Assembly (NCBI GenBank): GCA_907165135.1
Contig: CAJRAX010000009.1
Location: 1 to 64,000, forward strand
Direction of reading: 5' to 3'
Length of the DNA stretch: 64,000 nucleotides
DNA from: Oikopleura dioica
Taxonomy: Eukaryota; Chordata; Appendicularia; Copelata; Oikopleuridae
Numbering within the stretch: position 1 is the stretch's first letter; every line of letters starts with the position of its first letter. The translations under genes were made by a program, and so were the position numbers. Below the pieces are notes generated by a model. That model was not told where the DNA came from. It was given only the letters and a program-made list of their open reading frames with translations, and searched no databases. This document shows, piece by piece, positions 39,737-52,791 of the stretch.

Positions 39737-41175
39737 ATTTTGGAACGAATTCTGGTCAAATATCCGTTCCGAAAATCTCTATTAATAAAATCGGCGAACA
39801 ATTTTATATAACTGTAAATATTTTTAATTCACCTGTTCGATTTTTATTAGATACTGGTTCACAATTAAATTGCATTTGTAAGAAAAATATACCAAAAAAC
39901 ATAAAAATACAAAAAACAAAAACTGAAGCGGTAAATTATTCCGGCGGACAAATTGATATTTTGGGGAAGGTCGAAGCAGATATCATTATTGAAAATGTTA
40001 ATTGGGGAAAATCAGAATTTTACGTTGTTCCTGATAATTTGAGCCCTATTTTGGGAGTACCGGCTATTCAAGATAATGAGATAATGATAAACCTTCACCG
40101 TCGTAAAATAATTCAGTCCGGACCAATTGAACGGTTTGCAAAACTTAATCAAATTAAAACAAACGAAAATTTTGAAAACAACGAGGACATAAGTAAAGAT
40201 CGTGAATATGATGCTTTTTCTACCGATAATCTTTCTTTTAGGCCTAAATCAGAATGCATAATTGATTTGAAAATCAAAGACCTTGAACAAACGAAAAGTC
40301 TTTCATTTGATCAATCTAATCTAGGAAATTCTAAATTGCAGCTTATTCCAAGCTTTCAAGCTATCGATAAAACATGCCCGAAATTTCGTCTCCTTATTAT
40401 AAATCCAACAGATACAGTCATTAGAATTCCCGCGGGTACAGTTTTTGTTAAATTACATGAAATCGTTGAAATAGCGAGAATAAAAAACATTAAGCATAAA
40501 AACCTCAAAAATATTTCCGTCGGAAATATTAGCTCTTCAAAAATAAAAGTTGATTTTGACGCTCTTTTAGATGATTTCGCACATCTCATGTTGGACGAGG
40601 ATGACTCGCTCCCAGAATGTACGATTGAAAAATTTTCAATAGATACAGATACAGACTTTCCCATTTCTTCGGCCCCGTTTCGAACTCCTTTTAGCTTGCG
40701 GAATGTTTTAAGAGATCTTTTGGATAAATTTATGAGTAATAAATTTATAGAGCGATGTTCGAGCCCCTGGAATAGTCCAAGTATTCTTGTTAGAAAAAAA
40801 GATGGACGATTTCGTCTCGTCATTGATTTCAGAAAATTAAATGATGTTACTATTCAGATGCACTATCCCCTGCCAAATTTAGAGGATTCGTTGTCGTATT
40901 TAGATAAAAGTACTATTTTTTCCTCGATAGACCTTATTAAGGGGTTCCATCAGATCGCTTTAACAGAAGAGTCAAAAGACAAAACGGCATTTTCAAACGA
41001 GTTTGGTCAATTCAGATTTTTACGCATGCCAATGGGCTGTAGAAATGCGCCAAGTTTTTTCATGAGAGTAATCGATCAGGCACTCAAAGGTGTAGATAAA
41101 ACCGAAATTTTACCGTACATGGACGATATTCTTATTCATAGTAAAACAGAACAAGAGCATTCTATTGACAATTAA
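39733..41175 (+). pseudogene. pol: Pol of E: protease and reverse transcriptase (clean part)
   Basis: The -1 frame from the heptamer gives the protease (LLDTGSQ), the linker (LSPILGVPA) and most of RT (FRLVIDFRKLNDVT, SSIDLIKGFHQI, FRFLRMPMGCRNAP, PYMDDI). It is very close to B, with scattered conservative differences. The frame ends at 41173-41175, just after HSKTEQEH, where the S2 interleaving starts. The lost frame here may be an artefact of that interleaving. Confidence 0.88.
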
Positions 41176-44100
41176 AAGTTTTTTTATATTGTTGATGCGA
41201 ATAATCTTAAAAAAAACTCTCTGAAGCTTCATTTTTACAAGGCGGTGACATTTTGATGGCTATTTCATTTTCATCGGAAATATTTCTCCTGATGCGATAA
41301 AATTCAGGCTATTAGAATCTTGAGTTCATCGTTCTAAGGAAAAATATTCTGATGTCTTTTGGGCGTTTTTAAATGATGTTGAGTAGATTTTATTAAAAAT
41401 ATTCTGATGCGTTTTACCAATTACAAAATGATGTTGAACGGATTTTCATCGACAAATGATTCTGATGCGCATTTTGGGCTTTTAATATGATGTGCGAGTT
41501 CGCAATGAATCGAAAAATATTCTGATGCGTTTTTGGCTTTTCGTTTTAGAGACATGTTGAGTCAAATTTTCATACGAAAAAATATTCTGATATTTGTGGC
41601 GAAAAGATTGTAGAGTTCATTTTCATCACCAATCTAGTGATGTGTTTGGCGTTTGTAGATTATAACAGAGGTCATTTTAATCGAAAAATAATCTGACATT
41701 TTTACACGTTTATAGATGATGTTGAGTTATTTTCATCGGAAACATATGCTGATGCGAAATGGTCGTTTTATCTTGATGTACAGTTCATTTTCATTGGAAA
41801 AATAATTCAAACATGCGTATTTTTGAACACTTCGAACCTATAACCAAAAAATCATTTTCATGGATAAAAATATTCTGATTAATTTTAGAACGTTTTTAAA
41901 TGATGTCGAGTTCATTTGCAGAAAAGTGATTGTTTGATGACAAACTTCGTTTTTAGAAAATCAGTTCTTTTTAATCGAAAAATATTCAGAAACAATTTGG
42001 CGTTTTCAGATGATCTTGAGTCCATTTTCACCGAGATATAGATGCGTTTTTTGACGTAGATAGATGGCCTAACAATTCATCAGGTGATATTCTGATTTTA
42101 TTGGCGTTTTGAGATGATGTTGAGTTATTTTCATCGAAAAAATCAAATGATTTATTTTTGGCGTTTGAATAGAAGGATTTTAGAAATTTTCATTAGAAAA
42201 TGAGCTGATTTAAAATTACCGTGAATAGATGCCATTGTGGAATTGATCAAGTCATTTCGAAAATATTCTGATGTATTTTTGGCCTAGTTTGCGATGCAAT
42301 AAGAGAATTCATAAGAATCGTTCCTATTGTCAAAAAGATAAACCTAATTTTCATCCCAATAAAGCGCCGGTTTTGAGATTTAAAACACCAGATGGACCCT
42401 TCGAAATTTTTGGATTTGATCTGATCACGACCTCCAACTGATCATGGAAATAAATATGTAATGGTTATGATTGATTTTTTCTCAAAATTTGGATGCGTTT
42501 GTGAACCTCTAAAATCTCGTAATTTCATTTTTCTACTTGAAAAATTTAAAACATTTTTAAAAATCCAATTTATCCGAAAATTGTTTGCTTCGACAATGCT
42601 AGATTCATTCTGAAATTGAGCATTTATGAAAGAAAACCATATAGACCAACATTTTACTCCGCCAAGACATCCTTCTTTCTCCTTCAGGTGGAAAATTATA
42701 ATCGAACCCTAAAAAGTAGATTACGTGCACGTTGTAAGGTTAGTGACATTGGGATCAGTATCTTCAGGAAATTGTTCATGACGTTTAATTCAAGCGAACA
42801 TTCAGTCACTAAAAACCCCTTATTCCCTTCAGATGGGTGTTAAAAATGCTCACCTTATTTTCGATCCAAATTTTAGGGCTGCTTTCGAAAAAGTGATCAG
42901 AGTATGATTTTCAACAAATTAAAAAATTGATCGAAGATGAAAAACAAAATAGGCTTGAGTTTGGTAAAAACCCAAAATTTTTGCCTTATCAAATCGGTGA
43001 CATGGTTCTTATCAAAAATTTTGACGCAAAGAAACCATTATTTCTGGGTCCTTTTAAGATTGCGTTAAATCTAAAGAGGGAACTTGGTATACAGTCGTTT
43101 CTGATGATAAAGAAGATAGGCGAAACGCTGATCATTTGAAAAGATTTAATGCGCGAAAGGAGCATTCAGAAGATCTAGAGCTTTCGGTCAAACTCCCATT
43201 GCGTACAAGGCGAAATTCGAAATTTCAAAAAGATAATGTTTTTGAGCGAGAAAGTTTTTCAAGTGGTGTTTTTTCTTGTCCTCCTATTTCTAGGCTTCAA
43301 ATTTAGTAGAGGAAAAAATGGGCAATATAGTAAACTCTTTAGTTCATATGCAAATTAGAGAAAATTTGAGTAGAGACTTGATTGCTTTACAGATGATGTT
43401 GATGGAATGCTATTCAAATTCATGAGGAAAGTTATTTTGTATCAATTATCGAGAAGTTGAGCAGAGTTTTATAGAGTTCATGATTCATACGCAAAAATAT
43501 TCGATGCCTAAACCTGGCGATTTGGCGGATCCATGTTGAGTTCATTTTATCGGAAAAATATTGGGAAATGAAGAGAATTTTGGCGAAAGTTAGATAGATG
43601 TTGGTTTATTTTTAATCGAAACGGAAATATTCTGATGCGTTCTTGAATGTCAAGAGCCCCTTAGATGATGTTGAGTTCATAAATTAAAAATTTCGGCAAA
43701 TTGCCACGCGAGATGATCATCGAAAGACTCCATTCCTTGCAAAAATCTCTACCGTTATTTAGACCCAGAAGAATGCTGAGACGAAGAGTCAAAAAATATT
43801 CTGTGCGTTTTTGTGAAATTTTCGATACTTTGAGTGCATTTTCATTTGAAAACGAGCATGCGTTTTTTCCAGAGGATGATGTTGAGTTCATGAGGAATCG
43901 AAAAAATATTCTGATGCGTTTTTTGGCGTTTTAAGATGAAGTTGAGTTCATTTTCATCGAAAAAATATTCTCTAAGTTTTTTGGCGTTTTAAGATGATGT
44001 TGAGTTCATTTGACATCGGAAAAAATATTCTGAAGAATTAAAATAAGTTTTTAGATTTGGAAAAATCACCATAATCATCGAAAAATATTCTGATGCGTTT

Positions 44101-44360
44101 TTTGGCGTTTTTAGATGATGTTGAAAAAGGAAAAATTTTCATCGAAAAAAATATTCTGATGCGTTTTTGGCGTTTTGAGATGACCTGTTCAAATTTTCAT
44201 TTAAAAAATATTCTGATGCGTTTTTGGCGTTTTAAGATGATGCTGAGAAAATTTTCATCGAAAAATATTCAAAATGCGAACAATGAACTTAATATGATGT
44301 TGAGTTCATTTTCATCTAAAAATATTTGATGCGTTTTTGGCGTTTAAAATGATGTTCCGT
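41176..44360 (+). other. pol: Interleaved stretch: remainder of E pol mixed with S2
   Basis: No usable frame. Islands of B pol (RT end, integrase near 42300-42500 with CCAATAAAGCGCC, GPF/Y-like region near 42960-43060, C-terminal domain near 43729 and 44031) alternate with S2 words such as TTCATCG, AAATATTCTGATG and AGATGATGTTGAG. Islands sit at the offsets expected from B (for example 5057 in B versus 5062 here). I read this as consensus mixing, not as a gene. Confidence 0.8.
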
Positions 44361-46352
44361 TCATTTTCACCCATGAAATATTCTGATGCAAATTTTAGAG
44401 GAAAGAACAGATGATGTTGATGAAATTTTCATCGAAAAAATATTCTGATGCGTTTTTGGCGTTTTTAGGATGATGTTGGTTCATTTTCATCGAAAAAATA
44501 TTCTGATGATTTTGGCGCCAAATGATGTTGAGTTCATTTTCATCGAAAAATATTCTGATTTTTGGCGTTTTTAGATGATGTTGAGTTCATTTTCATCGAA
44601 AAAATATTCTGATGCGTTTTTGGCGTTTTTAGATGATGTTGAGTTCATTTTAATTGAAAAAATATTCTGATGCTATTTTTGGCGTTTTTGATGATGTTGA
44701 GTTCATTTTCATTGCAATTCTTATTCTGATAAAAATTTTGGCGTTTTTAGATGATGTTGAGTTCATTTTCATCGAAAAAATATTCTGATGCGTTTTTGGC
44801 CGCTTTAAGATGATGTTGAGTTCATTTTCATCGGAAAAATATTCTGATGCGTTTTTGGCAATTTTAGATGATGTTGAGTTCATTTTCATCGAAAAAATAT
44901 TCTGATGCGACAGAATTTTTGGCGTTTTTAGATGATGTTGTAAAGTTCATTAAATTCATCAAAAAAATATTCTGATGCGTTTTTGGCTTTTTTAAGATGA
45001 TGTTGAGTTCATTTTAATCGAAAAAATATTCTGATGCGTTTTTGGCGTTTTTCGATGATGTTGAGTTCATTTTCATCGAAAAAATATTCTGATGAATTTT
45101 TTGGCGTTTTTAGATGATGTTGAGTTCATTTTCATCGAAAAATATTCTGATGCGTTTTTTGAAAATTTGAAGATGATGTTGAGTTCATTTTCATCGAAAA
45201 ATAATTCTGCCAATTTTTGGCGTTTTAAGATGATGTTGAGTTCATTTTCATCTTAAAATAAATTGATGCGTTTTTGGCGTTATCAGATGATGTTGAGTTC
45301 ATTTTCATCGAAAAAATATTCTGATGCATTTTTTGGCGTTTTAAGATGATGTTGAGTTCATTTTCATCGAAAAAATATTCTGATGCGTTTTTTTGGCATT
45401 TTTAAAATGATGTTGAGTTCATTTTAATCGAAAAAATATTCTGATGCGTTTTTTGGCGTTTTTAGATGATGTTGAGTTCATTTTCATCGAAAAAATATTC
45501 TGATGCGTTTTTCGGCGTTTTCTGATGATGTTGAGTTCATTTTCATCGCAAAAATATTCTGATGCGTTTTTTGGCGTTTTTAGATGATGTTGTGTTCATT
45601 TTCATCGCAAAAATATTCTGATGCGTTTTTGGCGTTTTTAGATGATGTTGTGTTCATTTTAATCGAAAAATATTCTGATGCGTTTTTTGGCGTTTTTAGA
45701 TGATGTTGAGTTCATTTTCATCGAAAAAATATTCTGATGCGTTTTTTGGCGTTTTAAGATGATGTTGAGTTCATTTTCATCGAAAAAATATTCTGATGCG
45801 TTTTTTGGCGTGCCAAGATGATGTTGAGTTCATTTTCATCGAAAAAATATTCTGATGCTTTTTTGGCGTTTTTAGATGATGTTGAGTTCATTTTCATTCG
45901 AAAAATATTCTGATGCGTTTTTGGCGTTTTTAGATGATGTTGAGTTCATTTTCATCGATTGAAAAATATTCTGATGCGTTTTTTGGCGTTTTTAGATGAT
46001 GTTGAGTTCATTATCATTCGAAAAAATATTCTGATGCGTTTTTGGCGTTTTTAGATGATGTTGAGTTCATTTTCATCTAAAAATATTCTGATGCGTTTTT
46101 GGCGTTTTTAGATGATGTTGAGTTCATTTTCATCGAAAAAATATTCTGATGCGTTTTTTGGCGTTTTTAGATGATGTTGTGTTCATTTTCATCGAAAAAA
46201 TATTCTGATGCATTTTTTGGCGTTTTTAGATGATGTTGAGTTCATTTTCATCGAAAAAATATTCTGATGCGTTTTTCGAAGTTTTTAGATGATGTTGAGT
46301 TCATTTTCATCGAAAAAATATTCTGATGCGTTTTTCGGCCTTTTAAGATGAT
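44361..46352 (+). repeat. Satellite S2, block 2 (forward), hiding the expected E 3' LTR
   Basis: Mostly regular 58-60 bp S2 monomers. Faint LTR words occur at plausible offsets (GGAAAGAACA near 44402, CGACAGAATT near 44908, TTCATTAAATTC near 44946). The last ~1 kb is clean S2 ending AGATGAT, where J begins. No gene. Confidence 0.88.
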
Positions 46353-47190
46353 TGATACGAATACGGGAAAGAACCAAGAGAAAAAAAAATAAAAATTGAA
46401 TTTACTTCTCACAAATAATTTTGCGCCAATTAGGTTGATTAAGCATGAAATTCACGGTTAAATTGTTCTGATGATTTTGGAGCCAAATCTCGGATATTGC
46501 ATGAGTTCATAAAATCTCTATTTTTCCTTCAATTGGTATTCTTCTTCAACTACAACGAAGCTGTTGCATGATAAATTCATCCTCTAGCTGAGTTCCGCTT
46601 TAAGCGGCTTGACAGTGTGACCCCGTGCTCCTCGGGATGGCGCTGTCTGTAAGTGCTCCTGGTAGGCAAAATTGATTGAACACCTTTTTGGCTCGCTTTA
46701 GGATTAACTGACCATTCTCCTTAAAACCGACAAAACTGCAGCTTCAACAATGGCGGCGACTTCTTCTTCAACGACAACGACAACGCAATGGACTGACAAC
46801 GAACATGGAACTGGCTTTGGTAAAAATATGAACGAATAGAATTTTTATTGATAAGGGATATGGCAACATAGTTGGAAATTGAACTTATTGATTAAATTCG
46901 ATTCTTGCGATAAAATTCGAAGCGAACGTGGCTGTTGGAGCGAAATTGAAATCAACGAAGGAAACAAATGCGCGAAAGCGCTGCGCCTTATTTGGAAAGA
47001 AAAACATCGGCGCGAAATGCGCTGCGCCTTATTTGGAAGTAATAGCACCTGCGCGAAATGCGAAATTGAAATTTTGAAAATTTAAAAATCACTCTCTTCA
47101 AACCCAAAATAATACAGCCACGTTTCGAATTTTAGCCTCATTCTTCGCAGGATTCTAGCTTAGAGATTAATTTGCAGCTAATTGGCATCA
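46353..47190 (+). repeat. Element J 5' LTR (B lineage, 838 bp)
   Basis: It starts TGATACG after ATGAT and ends GGCATCA with the gag ATG on the last base (47190). About 190 bp of the usual LTR, including the CGTACGCG box, is missing. Hairpin 1 is at 46595-46607 and hairpin 2 at 46847-46892, with a variant inner stem CAAC-ATA-GTTG. Confidence 0.88.
46595..46892 (+). other. Conserved two-hairpin LTR module (J)
   Basis: Hairpin 1 is CCGC...GCGG (46595-46607). Hairpin 2 arms are ATTGATAAG (46847-46855) and CTTATTGAT (46884-46892), paired with two wobbles, around CAAC-ATA-GTTG (46864-46874). Confidence 0.78.
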
Positions 47191-48300
47191 TGACATCAAT
47201 CATCAACTTCAAGGCCGTAAAATGCCCGAAGAATATTTTTTGATGAAAATGAACTCAATTCTCATCAATATTTTCGGCCAAAAACGATGTCAGACGAATT
47301 TTTCGATGAAAATGAATTCAAGCGATAAAAAAACGCAATGAAAAAAACGCATCATAATATTTTTAGATGAAAATAATCGACATCATCTAAAAATTTGGAA
47401 AAAGCATTTGACATATTTTTTCGTTTGCGTTCGCAATAATTAAAAACGCCCAAAAACGCATCATAATTACGGGCGATTAAAATGAACTCAACAGCATCTG
47501 ATTTCGCCAAATGCATCAGAATTGAGTTCCTTGATGAAAATTTGGAACAGTCTTGAAACGGAAAAACGAGAGCAGGGCTTTTTTCGATGAAAATGAACTC
47601 AACATCATCTAAAAACGAAATGAATGAGCATCATTCTCTTTTTTTTGACAAGAACTCAACATCATCTAAAAACTTATCTCAGCATCCTGATGCAGTGATG
47701 AAAATGTCTCAACATCATCTAAAAACGCCGAAAAACCATCAAATATTTTTTCGATGAAAATGAACTCAACATCATCTAAAAACGCCAAAAGACGCATCAG
47801 AACGTTTTTTCAATCGAAAATGAACTCAAAATGTTCATCTTCTAACGCCAAAAAACGCATCTCGAATATTTTGTCGATCGAAATGAACTCAACTTTTGGA
47901 TCTGAAAAACTGCCAAAAACGCATCAGAACTATTTTTAAGATGAAAATGAACTCAACATCATCTAAAAACGCGAAAAACGCATCAGAATATGGCTCGATG
48001 AAAATGAACTCAGCAGATCAAAAAACGCCAAAAAACGCATCAGCATATTTTTTTCGAAAAATTTCTCAACATCATCCAGCAAACGCCAAAAGCGGCTCAG
48101 AATATTTTTTGCCGAAATTGAACTCAACATCATCTAAAAACGCCAAAAACGCATCAGAATATTTTTGCGATGAAAATGAACTCAACATCAATAAAAACGC
48201 CAAAACGCATCAGAATATTTTTGCGATGAAAATAGAACGGGAAAATAACACCACTGATCAGCATGGACTAGATTTTAGACGAATTCTGGTCAAATTTATC
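47190..48300 (+). other. gag: Interleaved stretch: J gag mixed with inverted S2
   Basis: It begins ATG ACA TCA... and matches B gag in AACTTCAAGG, AATGCCCGAAGAAT and GTTCGCAATAATT. It then becomes largely reverse-complement S2 (TGAACTCAACATCATC, CGCATCAGAATA). The gag end reappears at 48238-48290 (GGGAAAATAACACCACTGAT, ACGAATTCTGGTCAAAT) at the length expected from B gag (~1070 bp). No frame is usable. Confidence 0.78.
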
Positions 48301-51300
48301 GTGTTAAAAACTTTAAAAACGCATCAGAATAATTTTCGATGAAAATGAACTCAACATCATCTAAAATTCAAAAACGCATCAGAATTTTTTCGAGAAAATG
48401 AACTCAACATCATTAAAAACGCCACTTAAAAACGCATCAGAATATTTTACCGATGAAAATGAACTCAACATCATCAAAAACGCCAAAAACGCATCAGAAT
48501 ATTTTTCGATGAAAATGAACTCAACATCATCTATTCTCGCCAAAAACGCATCAGAATATTTTTCGATGAAAATGAACTCAACATCATCTAAAAACGCCAA
48601 AAAACGCATCAGAATATTTTTTCGATGAAAATGAACTCAACATTATGAAAAACGCCAAAAACGCATCAGAATATTTTTTCGATGAAAATGAACTCAACAT
48701 GATCGTAAAACGCCAAAAACGCAAATCAATATTTTTTCGATGAAAATGAACTCAACATCATTGAAAAACGCCAAAAAACGCATCAGAATATTTTTCGATT
48801 AAAATGAACTCAACATCATCTAAAAACGCCAAAAACGCATCAGAATATTTTTTCGATGAAAATGAACTCAACATCATCTGAAAATTCAAAAACGCATCAG
48901 AATATTTTTTCGATGAAAATGAACTCAACATCATCTTAAAAACGCCAAAAACGCATCAGAATATTTTTCGATAAAAATGAACTCAACATCATTTAAAAAC
49001 GCCAAAAACGCATCAGAATACCCGCGGGTCGATGAAAATGAACTCAACATCATCTAAAAACGCCAAAAACGCATCAGAATATTTTTCGATGAAAATGAAC
49101 TCAACATCATTAAAATGAACAAAAACGCATCAGAATATTTGGCGATGAAAATGCAACATCAAAATTCATTAAAAACGCCAAAAACGCATCAGAATATTTT
49201 TTCGATGAAAATGAACTCATGCCATCATCTAAAAACGGTAAAATTTTATCAGAATCGTTTTTCGATGATTCATGAACTCAACATCATCTAAAAATATCAA
49301 AAAACGCTCAGAATCTTTTCATCGAATGAAAATGAACTCGAAAATCATCTAAAAACGAAAAACGATCAGAACATTTTTCGATGAAAATGAACTCAACGTC
49401 ATTTTAAAAACGCCAAAAAGCATCAGAATATTTTTTCGATGAAAATGAACTCAACATCATTTAAAAACGATAAAAAACGCATCAGAATATTTTCCCGATG
49501 AAAATGAACTCAACATCATCTAGAAACGCCGAAAAACGCATCAGAATCGACCTTTTTCGAATAGAAAATGAACTCAACATCATCTTACAACGCCAAAAAC
49601 GCATCAGAATGATTTTTCGATGAAAATGAACTCATTGTTTTCATCTAAAATGCGCCAAAAACGCATCGAATCTTTTTCGATGAAAATGAACTCACCATCA
49701 TCTAAATACGCCAAAAACGCATCAAGAATCTTTTTCGACCGTAACATGAACTCAACATCATCGAAAAACGAGAAAAACGCGATCAGAAGGCATTTTTCGA
49801 ATGAAAATGAACTTTTCATCATCTTAAAACGGCAAAAACGCATCAGAATATTTTTCGATGAAAATGTTTCAAATCATCAAAAATTGCATTTTCGCATCGG
49901 TATATTTAATTCGAAAAATGAATTTCAACATCATCTTGAAAAACGCCAAAAATGCATCAGAATATTTTTTCGATTGAAAATGAACTCAACATCATCTAAA
50001 ACTCCAAAAACGCATAGGCGTTTTTTCAAAAATGAACCTTTTCATCATCTAAAAACGCCAAAAAGCTTTCAGAATATTTTTATTATGAAAATGAACAACA
50101 TCATCAAAACGCCAAAAACATCAGAATATTTTTTGATGAAAATGAACTCAACATCATAAAACCGCCAAAATCAACGCGCGTTTTTTCGATGAAAATGATT
50201 TCGAATCAATTCGCAAATTAAAACGCATCAGAAAATTTTTCGCAAAAAATGATGTCTCTTCCATCATCTACCGAGTGCACAAGTTCGCGTCAGATATACG
50301 TTATTTCGATTTTTGAACTCAACATCATCAAAAAACATCACTTTTGCAAAAGAATTATTTTTCGATCAGTGCCCATACTCAACAAAATTTAAAACGCCAA
50401 AAATTTCATCCAATATTTTTCGATGAAAATGAACTCAACACGAGAATATTCCTCACGCCAAAAACGCATCAGAACCCTTTTTCAAATGAAAATGAACTCG
50501 ACATCACAGAAAAACGCCATTAAGGCAATCAGAAATTTTTCGAAGAAAATGGTTCAACTGGATCTAAACCGCCAAAAAACGCATCAGAATAAGTCGATGA
50601 AAATGAATTCAACATCATTTTTTTCGCCAAAAACGCATCAAAGAATATTTTTTCGATGAAAATAACTCAACATCAATAAAAACGCCAAAATCGCATGGCG
50701 AAATTTTTTGTTTTCTTAAAATGGTTTCAACATCATATAAAAAGCCAAAATCGCATTAGAATATTTATTCGATGAAAATGACCTGTGTTCATGTGAAAAA
50801 CGCAAAAATGCATTAAATATTATCCTCGATTACAAATGAATCAAATAGATCAAAACTTTTCAAAAAGCCCTAGAAATATATTTCTGAATGAAAATGAATC
50901 AAAGAATTCAAAAAACGTCCAAAAAAAAAGATGCTAATATTTCATCGATGTTTTGGGCTCATTCATCATTTAAAAACGCCAAATTTTGCGACCATTTCAA
51001 ATTTTTTTTTCGACTAAAGCAACTCAACTCGCTAGGAATACGCCAAAAAAGCATCAGAATATTTTTCGATGAAAATGAACTCAACATAGCCTTTTGACGT
51101 CAAAAAACTCAATAATATTTTTTCGATGAAAATGAACTCAACATCAATTTTTAAAAACTCCAAAAACGCATCAGAATTTTTGTTCTTGAAAATGAACTCA
51201 ACCACATTCGAGATCAAAAACGCATCAGAATATCGCTTCGATGAAAATGAACTCCATCAGAAAAACGCTTCAAAATGCATTCGTTCATTTTATCGATACT

Positions 51301-51600
51301 AAAGATTTTTGTCAACATCATTTGTAAGAAGACTCGCATCACGCTCAATTTTCATGATGAAAATAACTGAACATCATCTAAAAATTAATTAGCAGCTCAT
51401 GTTTTTCGATGAAAATGAAGCCAAGATCATGGATAAAAATTGCCAACAACGTATCAGAATATTTCCCCAGCAAAATGAACTCAAAATCTTGATCGATGAA
51501 AAACGCCAAAAATATTCAGAACCTTTTCTCGATGAAAATGAATTCAACGGAGACTCAAAAATTTCAAAAACGCATCAGAATATTTGGATCGTACAAATCA
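48301..51600 (-). repeat. Satellite S2, block 3 (reverse orientation), partly mixed
   Basis: S2 monomers in reverse complement relative to the other blocks. Regular around 48400-49200 and more disturbed from 49200 to 51600. A foreign word CCCGCGGGT at 49021 matches E pol at nearly the offset expected for J. Repetitive frames (DENELNI, MKMNSTSSKNAK) are satellite by-products. No gene. Confidence 0.85.
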
Positions 51601-51744
51601 TAGAACCGGTGTCAAGAAGAAAATTAACAGGATTTGAAAAAATATTGGCCTGAACAAAAAACTGACCGCCACTTTTCGATAGAGAATTTTTGAAAATTTT
51701 TAAAGTAGGAAACTCTTTCTGACCATAAAGAGTTTCACTTCTTA
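51590..51744 (-). pseudogene. pol: Pol of K: protease start
   Basis: On the - strand, in the -1 frame after the K gag heptamer: KKLRSETLYGQ, then FFVQANIFSNPVNFLLDTGS. The DTGS motif marks a retropepsin. Immediately after it the sequence turns into inverted S2, so the rest of pol is not visible. Confidence 0.8.
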
Positions 51745-52791
51745 GTTTTTTTGCTCCTCGTTCTTTTCCTTGCAATCCCATTGCCAGTGACCTTTTTTGC
51801 CACATACGTGACACACTATTTCTGGGCAAAAACGACGAGAATGGTCGTTTGTCTTGCACGAGCGGCATCTGAATTCTTGCCCTGAATTCGGACGTCGCTC
51901 GGAAGGCCTCGGATTTTTGGCCTTCTCAGCGGCCCCACCAAATTTCAGCGCAGAGATCTGAGCTGTCAATGCACTCATTTTTTCAGTCAAAGCAATTGTA
52001 TTTCGGTCGTTTTCTTGCCGAATTGACTCTAGAGAACGTTCAAAGTTTTCACTCTGCTTCGCGAGAGCCGAGCTCTGAGACTCCATGAAATCTCTCAAGC
52101 TCGATTCTAGCTCGATTTTTGAAACGCTGACTGATGCCGGTGGAGCAATGTGTCTATCTCGTGAGTCAAGAAATTCACATATCTCATCCGGCTTCGAGTT
52201 CCACTTCATATTATCCTTCAAAAACGACACGTTTCGTGGCGCAAGACTGTTCTTAAAATGACTAGAGAAAATATATTCCTGAGCACCGCTATCATCCGAA
52301 ATTAATTTTGCGCACGACTTGATGCGACCAAGAAAAGCTTCAAATTTTTCATCGATTTCGACGCGTCGAGCAAGAGAAGAAAGCTTCTCTCTAGCACGCT
52401 GAGCAACTTGCTCTTTGGTTTCTTTCGCAAAAAGATTAGCGATAAAATCGAGCCTTTTTTCCCAACCCTCGATAGAAGATAATTCCTCTGCATATTCAAC
52501 GTAAAATGACTCGGCAAGTGAGTCGATGACAAAAGAAGCGGCCTGACGCTCAAACTGTTTCAAAAGCGCACTTTTATTATCTCTAGAGTGCTCCTCTAAA
52601 GACCGATTGAAAAGCCAAGCCGCCCGCTGAATTTTATCATTAACTCGCTCGTGCCAATTTTTGTATTGAAAATATTTCACGCCAACGGCGAGAGAATGAT
52701 GCGAAGGGGTTGAAAAAAGCGTACCTAAGTGAAGAATTTCTTCCGGTGTTTTGGACCGCGTAGTTGTGGGTTCTGTCTCTGAGGGCGCCAT
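51742..52791 (-). CDS. gag: Gag polyprotein of element K
   Basis: A clean 349-aa gag on the - strand from a third, divergent lineage. The ATG (52791-52789) has its A on the last base of the LTR (GGTATCA), as in B. The capsid-like part shares motifs with A and B (EKFEAFLGRIKSCAKLI, FLKDN...EICEFLDSRDRH). A predicted coiled segment (ENFERSLESIRQENDRNT) precedes a short basic linker and two CCHC knuckles, CRSCKTNDHSRRFC and CHVCGKKGHWQWDC. It ends CAA AAA AAC TAA, with the slippery heptamer touching the stop. Only gag and the start of the protease are legible in K. Confidence 0.9.
   Translation of the reverse strand: MAPSETEPTTTRSKTPEEILHLGTLFSTPSHHSLAVGVKYFQYKNWHERVNDKIQRAAWLFNRSLEEHSRDNKSALLKQFERQAASFVIDSLAESFYVEYAEELSSIEGWEKRLDFIANLFAKETKEQVAQRAREKLSSLARRVEIDEKFEAFLGRIKSCAKLISDDSGAQEYIFSSHFKNSLAPRNVSFLKDNMKWNSKPDEICEFLDSRDRHIAPPASVSVSKIELESSLRDFMESQSSALAKQSENFERSLESIRQENDRNTIALTEKMSALTAQISALKFGGAAEKAKNPRPSERRPNSGQEFRCRSCKTNDHSRRFCPEIVCHVCGKKGHWQWDCKEKNEEQKN
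51745..51751 (-). promoter_or_regulatory. -1 ribosomal frameshift site AAAAAAC (K)
   Basis: On the - strand, A AAA AAC is in the gag frame directly before TAA (51744-51742). The protease is in the -1 frame. Third independent instance of this arrangement in the window. Confidence 0.78.

Larger units (their letters stand above)
37618..44360 (+). mobile_element. Element E: B-lineage element in S2, progressively interleaved with S2
   Basis: The 5' LTR (37618-38667) is preceded by ATGAT. Gag and the first part of pol (to ~41160) are close to B at both DNA and protein level. From ~41160 the sequence stays collinear with B but is increasingly replaced, every few bases, by S2 text. Traces of the B C-terminal domain are still legible at 43729 and 44031, matching expected offsets. 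The expected 3' LTR start (~44360) shows only a trace (GGAAAGAACA at 44402). Confidence 0.85.

Noticed and set aside
47754-51653. Repetitive frames such as MKMNSTSSKNAKNASEYF and FDENELNI
   Set aside because: Direct translation of the 58-60 bp S2 monomer. The same occurs wherever S2 is present.
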